DNA of 64,000 nucleotides from Hemerocallis citrina (lineage: Eukaryota > Streptophyta > Magnoliopsida > Asparagales > Asphodelaceae), in assembly GCA_017893485.1 (NCBI GenBank), contig CM030366.1, positions 182,493,681 to 182,557,680 of the forward strand, written 5' to 3'. Below are positions 21,608 to 32,768 of this stretch, piece after piece. Each line of letters begins with the position of its first letter. The first letter of the stretch is position 1. Both the position numbers and the translations under genes were made by a program. A model generated the notes under the pieces. That model did not search any database, had not been told where the DNA came from, and saw only the letters and a list, made by a program, of their open reading frames with translations.

Positions 21608-23785
21608 ATGTCAAGGGTGAACTCGGGGAGTGAGGCCTCGTCCTCGGGCGATAGTGGTGCCGAGGAGAGGAGGCAGATGGAGATCCGAAGGAAGGGGAAG
21701 CAAGTAGCCGAGCCGTCTGTGGCCAAGGTGAGGAAGGAGAAGAAGAAGAGGAGGGTAGTGGCCCAATCTCCTGTGGTCGAGGTGATTGTGGAGAATCCAA
21801 GACAAGCCCCTGAGATGGGTCGATACCCTTGTGTACTGTCCAGGCACGCTGGGGTTAGGCAGTACGAGGGCAACCTCATGAAGAAGGCGATCCTCGGTCA
21901 GTCGGAAGTTTACGAAGAGAACAACCCAGTTTTGACTACCGAGGCGGACGAGATTGGGTCGGTGCTATCCGAGAGGGACCTGCTCCGGATCAGAAAAGGG
22001 TTCGCCATCCCTCCGGAGTACAAGCTAATTCTCCCCGGCCCTGCACCGACCCAATTCATGCTGAACACAATTCATGCTGAACGACTGCCTTGCACCGACC
22101 CAATTCATGCTGAACACATGGCGCCATGTGAACGCCTTCCTGCTGCAGTGCCGCAACGCCGAGGTCGAGCCGGATCTGATGGTCTTCCGAAGCATGTATC
22201 GGATAAACCGGATGCACAAGACCGAACATCGATACTACCTGGCGCCGAGGAAAGGCGTTCGGATTATAGAAAACTCGGACTCGATCAAAGGCTGGAAGGA
22301 GAAGTTCTTCATATTGAGGGAGCCATCGATGTTGCAAGTTCCGAGCCGATGGAAAGTAGAGGTGCCAAAGTTCGCGAGGGCCGACCCGGAACTGACTGCG
22401 GCCGAGGAGGAAATGGCGAGGAAGATCGTGGCCCTCCCGATGTTGAGTTGGAGGGAGATGACCGAGGAGGTGCTATACGGGTCAGGCCTTAGTCCGATCG
22501 ACCCGAGTACGCTCCTGACATCTTTTTTTTTTTAAAGTCTTTAGCTCGTTTCACTAACTTTCAATTTGCTTGATGTCCGACGCAGAGGCGCCGAAGATGG
22601 ATTTTTTGGCCATGATGAACGAGAGGGGTAAGGTCACCGATGGGAGGAAGAGGAAGAGGCCGAGCACAACTGCTTCGTCAGTCCGGCCCCCTAAGGTTGC
22701 TTCGACCATTACTCCGCCTCCCCTGGTTGCTGAGGTCCCCTCGTCAACAGTGGTGGTTGTCGAAGAGCCCTCGGCTCCTGTCGCTTCTACCCCGGTCGGT
22801 GAGGCCTTCGACGTCTCTGCGGCGTTGTCGCTTGAGGCTCCGCCACTGACTGCTCAGGCCGAGGTAATCTTGATCGAGCAGCACAAGCAGCTGTTCGTTC
22901 CCAACTGGCGGGTCAAAAATCATGATGGGTTCCTCGGGAACTCGCAGATATCGATGCAGGTCATCAAACACCTGGCAACCCCGAAAGATCGAGCCGCGCT
23001 GAAGGCGGGGACGGTCAGGGACGACACCTATGAGGTTGCTCGGTCGCTCGTATCGGTAAGTTTCTCTTGAGAATTTCTTTTATGTCTGTCATTCGGCCCT
23101 TATCTTGTGCTCACCATTGCTTTGTTTTGGCAGGCCACTTGTCACTTCAACCATCTCCTTGAAGTGTTCGCCGAACAGGAGAAGGAGTTGAAGGCCGCCA
23201 GTGATAAAGACAGGGCGGACAAGATGAAGGCGGTTCGGCAGCTCGAAGCAGTGCAGAGGCGAGCCGAGGGCTTAGAGGTCCAGGTTGCCGATCTTGTGGC
23301 TGACCTGGAGCGAGTAAAGGGGCGGCTCACTGAGGAGTCTGCCAAAGCCGCCAAGGCTGCCGAGGAGCTGGCGACGACAGCCAAGGCTCTGGCCGAGGTG
23401 AAGGCGGAGAAGGAGGCCTTGGCAACGAAGATCAAGGCCGAGGTCGAGGCCGAGGCGAAGAAGCACATGGCCTCGAACATGGAGAAGTCCTACCAGAGGG
23501 CGCTTGACCACATTCAGGACCTGCGTCCCCGGCTTCGAGCGGGTCGGCTACAGGCTGTGGCCCGGGTCCGCATCAGACGGCGAGGAGGGGGAAGGAGAAG
23601 AGGAGGAAGGTGACGAGGGAGAGGGCGACGGAGACGAGGAGGTGGTCGCCGATGTAGTGGTGACAAACCCCCAGGCCAGGGCGAGAAATGAGGGGCCGTC
23701 CGGTGAAGCGCCTGTGGTCGAGCCGATGACGCAGGCCCCTGATCTTCTCGTCGTCTTTTTTTTTGTTTTCCTTTCAAAAATATAA
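21608..23785 (+). pseudogene. Element 1 antisense gene 1 (Transposase_28-like), spliced, mutated
   Basis: This lies on the strand opposite gag-pol. Exon 1 (21608-22506) has a Ser/Lys-rich N-terminus, then FAIPPEYKLILPGP and, after a disruption, VNAFLLQCRNAEVEP, YRINRMHKTEHRYYL and SIKGWKEKFF. These resemble the plant family annotated as putative gypsy type transposon (Pfam Transposase_28). At about 22037-22110 part of the domain is deleted and a short segment duplicated, shifting the frame. Intron 1 is 22507-22585 and intron 2 is 23056-23133; both keep phase with element 2. Exon 3 from 23134 is an Ala/Glu/Lys coiled coil that shifts frame near 23520 before an acidic tail ending at 23785. Function unknown. 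Confidence 0.7.
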
Positions 23786-23903
23786 CGCCTTTTTGTGGAC
23801 TGGCCACCGCTTCTTCTCTTTATGAATGAAAATTTTATTTCAAATTTGTCCAAGTGTTTGGGTCGGTGTATAGTCTCCCAATTGTGACGTTCTTGTATTT
23901 CAG

Positions 23904-24617
23904 ATCCTCGATCATGCCCCCAATACCGTAGCGGCTCGACGTCGTGCCGAGCTGTTTAAGCAATCTCGCGAGGCTCGACTCGAGGGTGAGATCGAGCTGA
24001 TTCGAAGAATGTCGTTCAACGTAGAGAAGAAGTACAGTGAGCTTCTGGCCGAGGTTCATCACCTACGGATAGTCGAGGAGGAGTTCTTGATGAAGGAGGA
24101 GGAGCTAGCTTCGGTGCGGGCCGAGCGAGACGAGCTCGCGAGGAAGGTCGAACAGCTGCAGAGGGTCACGGTTGACAAGAGCATCGAGGTGACTAACTTA
24201 CGTCGTATTATATCCGACAGCGCTGAGTACCCCGGTTCGGCAAAACTCCCTCGATTCAAGATGGTTAAGGACGACACTCTGAAGGATAGGATCGTTGAGC
24301 TCGAGGAGGAGGTGGCTCGACTGAAGCCTCAGCCTGTGAGGGCTAATGTCCGCAGCATTTCTCGCACTCGCGAGGAGAGAGAACGGGGGATCACCTTTTA
24401 CGAGCTAGCGACTCGTGGCCAAGTTATTGGTCGGACAGCAGCCGACGCACAAAGCGGAGTAGCCGTTAGCTCGAGTGGAACCTCGGTCGGAGCCACCGTT
24501 AGGATTAGTGGCGAGGGGGCTTCGCAGTTCGTCGGCCTAGAGACTAGCTCGGAGATAAAAAGATGGAAACCCCAATTGTCTCTTAATCGGAACGTCCCTG
24601 TCCCGAGGAGGCACTGA
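23904..24617 (+). CDS. Element 1 antisense gene 2, coiled-coil protein
   Basis: The frame is open from a splice-acceptor-like TTGTATTTCAG (ends 23903) to the stop at 24615-24617, 237 codons; the first ATG is at 24009. The N-terminal half is a heptad-rich coiled coil (LLAEVHHL to LARKVEQLQ, then VDKSIEVTNLRR). The C-terminal half has a conserved TREERERGITFYELATR motif, a Ser/Gly stretch and a basic tail. It matches 62981-63892 in element 2 along most of its length, which argues for selection or recent common origin. AATAAA at 24730-24735 could end the transcript. I do not recognise a named family. Confidence 0.6.
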   Translation: MLDHAPNTVAARRRAELFKQSREARLEGEIELIRRMSFNVEKKYSELLAEVHHLRIVEEEFLMKEEELASVRAERDELARKVEQLQRVTVDKSIEVTNLRRIISDSAEYPGSAKLPRFKMVKDDTLKDRIVELEEEVARLKPQPVRANVRSISRTREERERGITFYELATRGQVIGRTAADAQSGVAVSSSGTSVGATVRISGEGASQFVGLETSSEIKRWKPQLSLNRNVPVPRRH

Positions 24618-25150
24618 ACGAGTTGCATCGTGCCTTTTACTTCTCCTTGTTGTAATGACATTGCTTGTAAATTTGTCAAGTCGTTTTTTCGCTGTAACTC
24701 TTTGCCTTGTAAATTTATCACTTTGTTTCAATAAAATTGATGTTGCTTTGCTCTTGTTGTGCCGTAGTTGCCCTACTCGAACCATAAGGACCCCTAGTTA
24801 TCTTCTTCGAGTGTTTTAGCTGCGGAACTTTAGTTTTTTGCTCGAAGCATACCGAGGCGACTGTGCGCTTCCGAGGTGCGATAGCTCGGACATCAAATTT
24901 AGCCTACGTGGCAACATCTAGACGGTTGATCATGATCGTGGTACGTATCACGAGGTGAGAGACACGAGTTCCAAGGAAACACTATCTTGTCGTTTTGTGG
25001 ACACGTGGCACGATCTAATCCGCTGATCAAGTCCTAGCACGCATTTTGAGATGATCTAACGATGAAATTTGTTCGGCGGAATTTTTCTCCGTATGTGGGG
25101 GTCGGTCCCTCGTCCGCTCGGCTCGGGTTATATGGGTTAGCGCAATCGAG
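24618..25150. other. 3' flank of the antisense genes and a lone array B relative
   Basis: AATAAA at 24730 is the likely poly(A) signal of antisense gene 2. From about 24900 the sequence resembles array B (CACTATCTTGTCGTTTTGTG, ACACGTGGCACGATCTAATC, then GGTCGGTCCCTCGTCCGCTC). No other gene is seen. Confidence 0.55.
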
Positions 25151-25154
25151 CCGA

Positions 25155-26200
25155 ACTCTGGACTCCGAACCACCGTTAGAGTTGCTCGACGGTTGTGGGA
25201 GCAGTTCCGAACGGCGACCTACTTCTAGCTTGCTTACGAGCGAACTTGCGAAGTAGGATCAAACCGAGTGTTGGACTCCGAACCATCGGTAGAGTTGTTC
25301 AACGGTTGTGGGAGAAGTTCCGAACGGCAACCTACTTCTAGCTCGTTTACGAGCGAACTTGCGAAGTAGGATCGAGCCGAGTGTTGGACTCCGAACCATC
25401 GGTAGAGTTGTTCAACGGTTGTGGGAACAGTTCCGAACGGTGACCTACTTCTAGCTCGCTTACGAGCGAACTTGCGAAGTAGGATCGAGCCGAGTGTTGG
25501 ACTCCGAACCATCGGTAGAGTTGTTCAACGGTTGTGGGAGCAGTTCCGAACGGTGACCTACTTCTAGCTCGTTTACGAGCGAACTTGCAAAGTAGGATCG
25601 AGCCAAGTGTTGGACTCCGAACCATCGGTAGAGTTGTTCAATGGTTGTGGGAGCAGTTCCGAACGACGACCTACTTCTAGCTCGCTTACGAGCGAACTTG
25701 CGAAGTAGGATCGAGCCGAGTGTTGGACTCCGAATCATCAGTAGAGTTGTTCAACGGTTGTGGGAGCCGTTCCGAACGGCGACCTACTTCTACCTCGCTT
25801 ACGAGCGAACTTGCGAAGTAGGATCGAGCCGAGTGTTGGACCCCGAACCATCGGTAGAGTTGTTCAACGGTTGTGGGAGCAGTTCCGAACGGCGACCTGC
25901 TTCTAGCTCGCTTACGAGCGAACTTGCGAAGTAGGATCGAGCCGAGTGTTGGATTCCAAACCATCGGTAGAGTTGTTCAACGGTTGTGGGAGCAGTTCTG
26001 AACGGCGACCTACTTCTATCTCGCTTACGAGCGAACTTGCGAAGTAGGATCGAGCCGAGTGTTGGACTCCGAACCATCGGTAGAGTTGTTCAACGGTTGT
26101 GGGAGCAGTTCCGAATGGCGACCTACTTCTAGCTCGCTTACGAGCGAACTTGCGAAGTAGGATCGAGCCGAGTGTTGGACTCCGAACCATCGGTAGAGTG
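25155..26200. repeat. Tandem array A of element 1, 113-bp unit, about 9 copies
   Basis: The unit contains CGGTAGAGTTGTTCAACGGT, GGGAGCAGTTCCGAACGGCG and TTACGAGCGAACTTGCGAAG. The spacing is a constant 113 bp, and copies differ at only a few positions. Because 113 is not a multiple of 3, overlapping minus-strand frames of 92 codons recur every 113 bases; these are not genes. The array lies between the end of pol and the 3' end of the antisense genes. Element 3 has the reverse-complement version. Confidence 0.92.
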
Positions 26201-26374
26201 AAGAGTGAAGGTAGAGAGATGTAAGCACTTTTTACAAGTAAAATATGAAAAAAATTTCTTTATTGATGACTAATGGCCGGCTGCTTCTAAAGTTGCGAGC
26301 CGTTATTACAAGAGAAAAATAAAAGAAAATCATTACAAGTAATTGGAGAGGAACGGTTCGACATCTCGAAATAC

Positions 26375-27823
26375 TTAGAGAGGCATTGGTGCTCTTTCTT
26401 GGTATTTTAAGAGATGGTCGGCATTCCAAGTCCTGGGGATCTCCTTGCCTTCGAGATCTTCTAGTCTGTATGTGCCGGGACGGACTACTTTGGCAATCTT
26501 GTAAGGTCCCTCCCAATTTGGGGCTAATTTGCTCTTCTGACCTGGGAATGAGATGGCCAACTTTTTGAGGACCAGGTCCCCTTCTTTGAGGTCCGTAGGG
26601 CAGACTCTCTTGTTGTATGCCAACTCGATCCTTCTTCGGTAGCTTTGTTGACGAAGGGCAGCTCTTGTTCGGATCTCATCTATCAGGTTTAGACTTGCCC
26701 GGAGCTCTCTGGCGTTTTGCTCTTCTTCATAAGCTATTAGACGAGGAGAGGGTATTTCGACTTCTAGGGGGATGATGGCCTCGGACCCATAGGTGAGATT
26801 AAATGGGCTCTCTCCTGTGGGGGTCCGTTTTGTGGTGCGGTAGTTCCACAGCACGTTGGGAAGCTGATCGACCCATAAGCCTTTGAAACACTTATCTAAC
26901 CTCTTCTTAATGCCGGAGAGGATCTGTCGGTTAGCATTTTCGGCTTGGCCATTTGACTGGGGATGAGAAACGGAGGAGAACCGGTGTTGGATGGCAAGGT
27001 CTTCGCATAGAGCTCGGAAGGCAGTCCCGGTGAACTGTGTTCCGTTGTCTGTTATCAGGACCTTAGGGACGCCGAATCGGCAGATCACGCTCTTCCAAAA
27101 GAACTGAATAACCTTGTTCTCGGTGATCACGCTCTTCCATTTCGAGAAGTAGTCGATCGCCACGACTAAGAATTTGAACTGTCTGGGAGCTTGTGGAAAT
27201 GGCCCTAGTAAATCCATCCCCCACATTGCAAAGGGGATCGGACTTGATAGGGAAGTGAGTGGAGCTTGTAGGAGGCGTCGGATGTCGGAGTACTTCTGAC
27301 AGGAGCTGCATTGCCGAACGTGCCGTTCGGCGTCTCGTAGGAGAGTGGGCCAGAAATATCCGTAATTCAACACTTTGCGCGCTAGAGCTCTGGACCCCGA
27401 ATGTGCCCCGCCGATGCCCTCATGAAGTACTTGCAGGGTGTAGTCGGCTTGCCCAGGGGAGAGGCATCTCAGGTAAGGCCGGCCGTCTACCTGTGTGAAG
27501 GAGCGTTTATATAGGATACCTCTGATTAGTGTGTAACGCTCAGCTCGGGTTCTCACTCTTCGAGCTTCCTTGAGATCCTCGAGGAGGAGTCCATCCCTTA
27601 AGAATTCGACGATGGGTTTCATCCAGTTGTCTTCGAGCAGGACAGGCAGCGACTCCATAGAGTCGGGAGTTTCGTCCTCTATACTCGGCTTCAGCAGGAC
27701 CTCTATCAAGACGGTCTGCTCGAGACCTTGAAGGGAGGAAGAGGCTAGTTTGGAGAGGGCATCAGCTTGAGCATTTTCTTTCCGGGGTATGCATTGGATG
27801 AAGGCTTCTTCAAACAGTGCCAT
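26375..27823 (-). pseudogene. Element 1 integrase
   Basis: There are 482 open codons. The N-terminus is the tail of RNase H/connection (ADALSKLASS). The zinc-binding HHCC is H134, H141, C172, C175. The catalytic triad is D204 (WGMDLLGPF), D259 (TDNGTQF) and E295 (NGQAE), with the canonical 35-residue spacing. The C-terminal GPF-like segment NWEGPYKI and TWNADHLL follow. The catalytic core lacks several residues after YFSKW, where a GGAAGAGCGTGATC motif is repeated on either side, suggesting a small deletion. The frame is separated from RNase H by a frameshift at about 27845, so it cannot be made as a normal polyprotein. Confidence 0.9.
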
Positions 27824-27840
27824 GAGGCTCCTGACCTTTG

Positions 27841-28392
27841 CTAATATTTAACCATCCTGTCATCACGCGCTTCATATTCGCCGAGGACCTGATTCACGAC
27901 GAGTTGAGAGTCGCTAAAGATCCTGAGGCATCGCGCTCCTGCGTTGCGAGCCATTCCAAGGCCAGCTATGAGTGCCTCGTATTCTGCTTCGTTGTTAGAG
28001 GCCTTGAAATTGATACGGAGGGAGTATTGGAGGATGAAATCATCTGGGCCTGCCAGAATGACCCCTGCCCCGCTTCCCTCATTGCAGGAGGATCCGTCCA
28101 CATAAACCGACCAGACGGGTGGTCCCTTCACTGTTTGGCTGGACTCGGGGATGGTACTTTCAACTATGAATTCCGCTAAGGCCTGAGCCTTGATCGCGGT
28201 CTGAGGCTGATAAGTTATATCGTGCTGGCTCAGCTCGATAGACCACTTCATAAGGCGACCCGAGGTCTCTGGCTTGTGGAGGACCTGTTTCAGCGGTTGG
28301 TCAGTAAGAACGACCACCGAATGGGACTGAAAGTACGGGTGAAGCTTTCTCGCGGCCATCACCAGGGCATAAGCCATCTTTTCTATCTTCGG
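27841..28392 (-). pseudogene. Element 1 RNase H domain
   Basis: Minus-strand frame 28377-27841 contains the RT-connection region (LTDQPLKQVLHKPE) and an RNase H domain with WSVYVDGSS, NNEAEYEALIAGL and IFSDSQLVVNQV. A TAA at 28395-28393 separates it from RT in the same frame. The frame ends in an early TAG at 27843-27841, explained by loss of one base at about 27845 relative to the integrase frame. Confidence 0.9.
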
Positions 28393-29502
28393 TTAGCGGA
28401 TTTCGGCATCCCGAAGTACTTTGCTCACATAGTAAATGGGCTTTTGAGCCCGGTCTTCTTCCCTTACTAAAACGGCACTGAGAGTCTGTTCGGAGGCTGC
28501 CAGGTAGAGGTAGAGGGGTTCTCCAGGAATTGGTTTGCTGAGGAGAGGAGGATTGACGAGGTAAGCCTTGAGCTGGTCGAAGGACTCCTGTTGCTGTTGT
28601 CCCCATTCAAAACCTTTAGCCCCCCTAAGGGCCTTGAAGAAGGGGAGGCATTTCTCTCCGGACTTCGAGAGAAAATGCCCTATGGCGGCCAAGCGGCCTG
28701 TTAACCTCTGAACTTCCTTAACATTCTTGGAAGGGGCCATGTCTAATATGGCCTTGATTTTCTCAGGATTTGCTTCAATTCCTCGTTGGCTAACCATGAA
28801 GCCGAGGAATTTTCCTGACGAGACACCGAACGCACATTTGTTCGGATTGAGTCTCATGTTGTACTTTCTCAGAACATCAAATGCCTCTTGGAGGTCGGTT
28901 ACATGATCGGGACCTCGGATGCTTTTTACAAGCATGTCATCAACATATACTTCCATATTGCGGCCAATTTGAGCTTGGAAAACCTTGTTGACGAGGCGTT
29001 GGTATGTGGCTCCTGCATTCTTCAAACCGAAGGGCATGACCCTGTAGCAATAGAGGCCCTGGTCGGTCACGAATGAGGTCTTCGGGATATCCGGGGGGAA
29101 CATCCGAATCTGGTTGTAGCCTGAGAAGGCGTCCATAAAACTGAGGAGCTCATGTCCCGAGGTGGCGTCAATCAGAGTGTTAATACTTGGAAGAGGAAAG
29201 GGATCCTTGGGGCAAGCCTTGTTGAGATCGGTAAAATCGATACAAATTCTCCAGGTCCCATTGGACTTCTTCACCATTACTACATTCGACAGCTACTCAG
29301 GATAGTTCACCTCTTGTATGAACCAGGCCTTCAAGAGCTTGTCCACCTCCTCTTTTATAGCTAGCTGGCGCTCGGGGGCGAACTTGCGCCTCTTCTGTTG
29401 AACCGGTTTGGACCCGGGAATAACGCTGAGGTGGTGGACCAAGAGCTCTTCGAAAATTCCGGGCATGTCTGCAGTTGACCAAGCAAAGAGGTCTCAGTTC
29501 CT
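28393..29502 (-). pseudogene. Element 1 reverse transcriptase
   Basis: The main open part is 29277-28393. Motifs are WRICIDFTDLNKACPKD, FMDAFSGYNQI (Asp49), YRVMPFGLKNAGATYQ and YVDDMLV (Asp113/Asp114), then the thumb and connection to RNase H. Upstream, 29502-29278 is in the same frame ([20 protein letters not shown] region) but contains stops, including one just before the main open part. The catalytic aspartates are intact. Codons and motifs are typical Ty3/gypsy RT. Confidence 0.92.
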
Positions 29503-30245
29503 TTAGATGCACTGTACAATGTCCGAGCATAGGGCGGACGGGAGGGTCTTGCTAACAAAGAACTTTCGAGTTGGATCCTGCTCAGAGAAGAGCACTTCCT
29601 CCAATTCGTCCACCGGCTCGGACGTCGGTCGGGCAGCATCTTGGGGGATTTCTAGAGTTTCTAAGGAGAGGACTGGACCGAGGGTAGAGGTCATGTAGCA
29701 CTTGTGGGCTGTTTCCTGATTGCCTTTCACCTCCCCTACTCCGGCCCGAGTTGGAAACTTCATTTTGAGGTGATAGGCAGAGGGGACGGCTTCGAGGGCA
29801 GCTAGGCCGGGCCGACCCAATATGACGTTGTAGGCTGCAGGGACATCTACGACCATGAAGTCCATCGGCTCCGTTCGGGTGGTAGGAGTTTGGCCAGCGG
29901 TTACATCGAGGGTGATCACCCCTTCGATAGTCACTGGTACTCCCGTGAACCCATGGAGTGTGTAGCCGGTGGGCTTGAGTCTATCTCGGGAGAGTTTGAG
30001 GCCTTTGAAAGCGGCGAGGAAGAGGATGTTAACGGAGCTGCCATGTCCACTAGGATCCTCTCCACTTTGAAGTTTGCCATGTGGAGACTAATAACGAGTG
30101 CGTCACAATGGGGCATTCGGACACCCTCGAGGTCTTCATCTGAGAATGTGACGGGCACTCCGAGGCCCTTAGGAGGAGGGTTGGCGCGAACCGAGTTGAC
30201 TTCTCTTATAAATGCCTTTCGAGAGGAGTTTGAGGAGCCCCCCAT
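29503..30245 (-). pseudogene. Element 1 protease region, frameshifted at the active site
   Basis: The frame 30245-29931 leads to FKVERILVD, where the retropepsin motif should follow, but a one-base change near 30043 throws the frame off (MAAPLTSS). The next frame continues with GSSVNILFLAAFKGLKLS and then 29934-29503 with FMVVDVPAAYNVILGRPGL. The protease fold is recognisable on both sides of the shift, but no continuous active site can be translated. Confidence 0.85.
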
Positions 30246-30350
30246 TGGGCCCCCATGAATGAGGTGCAGGACACGCTCCTCCTCAAAGTCGGGCGTTTCA
30301 TCGCGTTCCGGACGCTTATTAGCCCCCCGAGGCGGGGGAGGAAGTTCGGC

Positions 30351-32114
30351 TCAGTCCTTTCTTACAAACCTGGTCAGCTGCCCCCTCTGGATGAGGGCTT
30401 CTATCTCATTCTTCAGGGCCCGACAATCATTGGTGTCGTGGCCGTGGTCCCGATGATAACGGCACCACTTCTCTTTATCCCTTTTCTTGGCAGGAGTGTT
30501 CATCCTCGAAGCAGGAGGTATGATCCCTTCCTTCTCAACTTCCATTAGAATGGTAGAGACATTAGTGGTGAGGGGAGTAAACTTCTCGAATCTGGGGGGA
30601 GGTCAGCGCTGGCCGGCATTATCCTTCTGGAGCTTCTTGGCTCCTTCCTCTTCTGTTCCCTTTCTCTTAAACCCAGAGGAAGACCCCTCCAAGTTGGGGC
30701 GGTGCTCGGCTTCTTCGGCCCGAATGTACTTTTCACTTCGGAGGAGGAGGTCAGAGAAGTTCTGTGGGGGCTTCTTGGCAAGGGAGGAGCGGAGGTTGGA
30801 ATTGAGGACATTGGATTGAAATGCTGCTGCAGCGACCGACTGGTCGAGGGATGCTATGGACCTGGCTTCAGCTGTGAACCTCTTCATATAGTCTCTCAAC
30901 TTCTCACCCTTCTTCTGGTGGAGGTACAGTAGCGAGATGCTGGTCTTCTCAGTTCTACGGCTACTTACAAAATGGGTGACGAAGAGGGTCTCGAATTGCT
31001 CGAAGGAGAATATTGAGGATGGGGCGAGGCGAGAGTACCATTCTCGAGTCGAATCTTTGAGAGTTGCGGGTAAGGTTTTACAGAGCAGAGCATCGGAAGC
31101 TTGATGGATGAGCATTAGGGTCTTGAAGCTCTCGATGTGATCGACGGGGTCAGTTTCCCCAGAGTAGGTCTCAAATTGAGGAGGCTTGAAGCCGATTGGT
31201 ACAGGTGCATCCATTATGGTTCGGGAAAAAGGAGGTCTGCTAGGACGAAGGGTCCTTCCTCTAAGTTCTTCTTCTCAGTCTAACTGACCCAAGCGCCTCT
31301 CCATCTCATGGAGACGGCGGTACACAACGTCGTCCCTTCGACGGTAATCAGCCGAGCCTCTAGACTCGTCTTCGTACGAGAGAGAGCAGGGGCTACGACG
31401 ACGGTAGCTCCTGGAGCGGCGAGGACTTTGCACATGCCGGGAGTTGTTGGGAGCTGGAGGAGGAGATGGGGACCGTCGGCGAGGACTTCGGACCGGAGGA
31501 GGAGAGGGGATCTTGGGTGCATTGGTGTTAGGACGGAGATTGAGAGCTTGTAGGACGGTCGCTTGGAACTGCTGGAACTCGGCACGGGTGATGGGTGCCT
31601 CATCATTCCTAGGCTGTTGCCGACCTGTGGGGGAGTGTGGCCTTCTTCTGTAATGCTTGGGGGACTCTCTTCGCCCCCTTCGGGTAAGGGACCTTCTGTA
31701 TTCTCGGCGGTGAAGAGACCGCTCATCCGGACGGTGTTGGCGGGAGGTTCCCTCTCGGGCCCGCTTTTCATCCAGATGGCGGCGAAGATCCTCATCCTTC
31801 TGCCGATTGAGGACGGTGTGGTGGTGATCGGAAGCTCGGGGATGGTGAGAGGCCATAGAGTCCGAAAAGGCATTATGGATGGAGACGTGGTCCGGATGGA
31901 GAGGCTGTTTTTGCAGATTGGGACCTTTGGTAGGCTGTTGGTTCTGAGGAGCAGGCGGGCCCTGTTGGATTGGGACCTCCGCCTGAGGAAGAAGTTGTCC
32001 CTGCTGTTGAGCGGGTTGAGGGGGAACTTCTTGTTGCTGATCGGGGTTGGGTCCTTTGTTGGACCCTCTGGATCTAACTTTCCTAGGAGGCATGGCTGGG
32101 GAAGATCTGTCCAA
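30351..32114 (-). pseudogene. Element 1 gag, with in-frame stops
   Basis: All parts share one frame. 32114-31278 encodes a Pro/Gln-rich then Arg/Ser-rich N-terminus. 31274-30606 holds the retrotransposon gag domain (FETYSGETDPVDHIESF, STREWYSRL, LRDYMKRF). 30602-30354 holds the nucleocapsid-like CRYHRDHGHDTNDC and ALIQRGQLTRFV. TGA codons interrupt at 31277-31275, 30605-30603 and 30353-30351, each consistent with single-base change. The start ATG at 32114 lies 31 bases inside the primer site. Confidence 0.88.
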
Positions 32115-32144
32115 CAGGAAGAGGGGAGGTTGCTATTCGTTAGT

Positions 32145-32162
32145 TTCCCACAGACGGCGCCA
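32145..32162 (-). promoter_or_regulatory. Element 1 primer binding site
   Basis: The minus strand reads TGGCGCCGTCTGTGGGAA, starting with the TGG expected opposite a tRNA CCA end, three bases inside the 5' LTR. I cannot name the tRNA with certainty without a search. Confidence 0.8.
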
Positions 32163-32165
32163 ATC

Positions 32166-32763
32166 TGTTGGCGCTAAATTTTGTGTGGGGGCAAACAGAT
32201 AGTATTTGTGGATTCTTAGGAAAACTGAATAGCAAACCTGTATACCTGTTCCGTCGGAGTTTGACGCTGACTCCTGCTGTACACCTGCAAAAAGTGCGAG
32301 ACACCGGGGTTGTTCCCGGCGACGCACCCTCCGACGCTCAAGTCAGTAATCAGGGAAGATTATGAAAGAGCGCAAAAACTGGCAAAAGATTGATTACCTG
32401 TCAATGGAGATGGATGGGGGGTATTTATAGGAGCCGCTGGGATCAGATTAGGAATGTAATCCCCCTGTGGTTAGATAAGGAATGTAATCCCTAATCCCCA
32501 GTGAAGGAATAGATATGAATCAGGGCCGTTGATTAGGATTTAACCAGAAACCCTAATTTTATCCCTTCTGGACCGGGTTTGCTGCGGGTTGAAACCCGCA
32601 CCCAGTTGAGGTGGATCTGTTTGCGGGTAGGTGGGTGTTCGGGGAAGATAACCAGTACCCGCTTCAGACCCGTTGGTAGGTGAAATTACCGTTTTACCCC
32701 TAGGCTTCAAGATTCGTGCCCAATTTGGGCGGTTCCAATTTAACCCGATTTTTAGCCATATCA
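32166..32763 (-). repeat. Element 1 LTR (5' LTR in element sense)
   Basis: The 598-bp LTR starts TGTTGGCGCTAAATTTTG and ends TTTTTAGCCATATCA on plus. TATTTATAG at 32422-32430 gives a minus-strand TATA box, so element transcription should start near 32395 and run leftward into gag. Confidence 0.95.
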
Positions 32764-32768
32764 TCAGG

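Larger units (their letters stand above)
18490..32763 (-). mobile_element. Complete 14.3-kb Ty3/gypsy element of Tat-like organisation (element 1)
   Basis: Two LTRs (18490-19083 and 32166-32763) enclose, on the minus strand, primer site, gag, protease, RT, RNase H and integrase (32114 to 26375). A further 7 kb follows with two genes on the opposite strand and tandem arrays. The flanking 5-bp duplication is TCAGG (18485-18489 and 32764-32768). The left LTR begins TA instead of TG by mutation. The LTRs differ at about 15 of 594 positions plus a 4-bp indel, near 1 My at an assumed 1.3e-8 per site per year. Extra antisense frames between integrase and 3' LTR are known from Tat-lineage elements such as Grande and Retand. 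Confidence 0.92.

Noticed and set aside
25155..26200. CRISPR array
   Set aside because: The units are contiguous 113-bp tandem repeats without unique spacers, in a plant retroelement.
25234..26228. Series of 92-codon minus-strand frames as a protein-repeat gene
   Set aside because: They recur every 113 bases in rotating frames and are produced by the tandem array.
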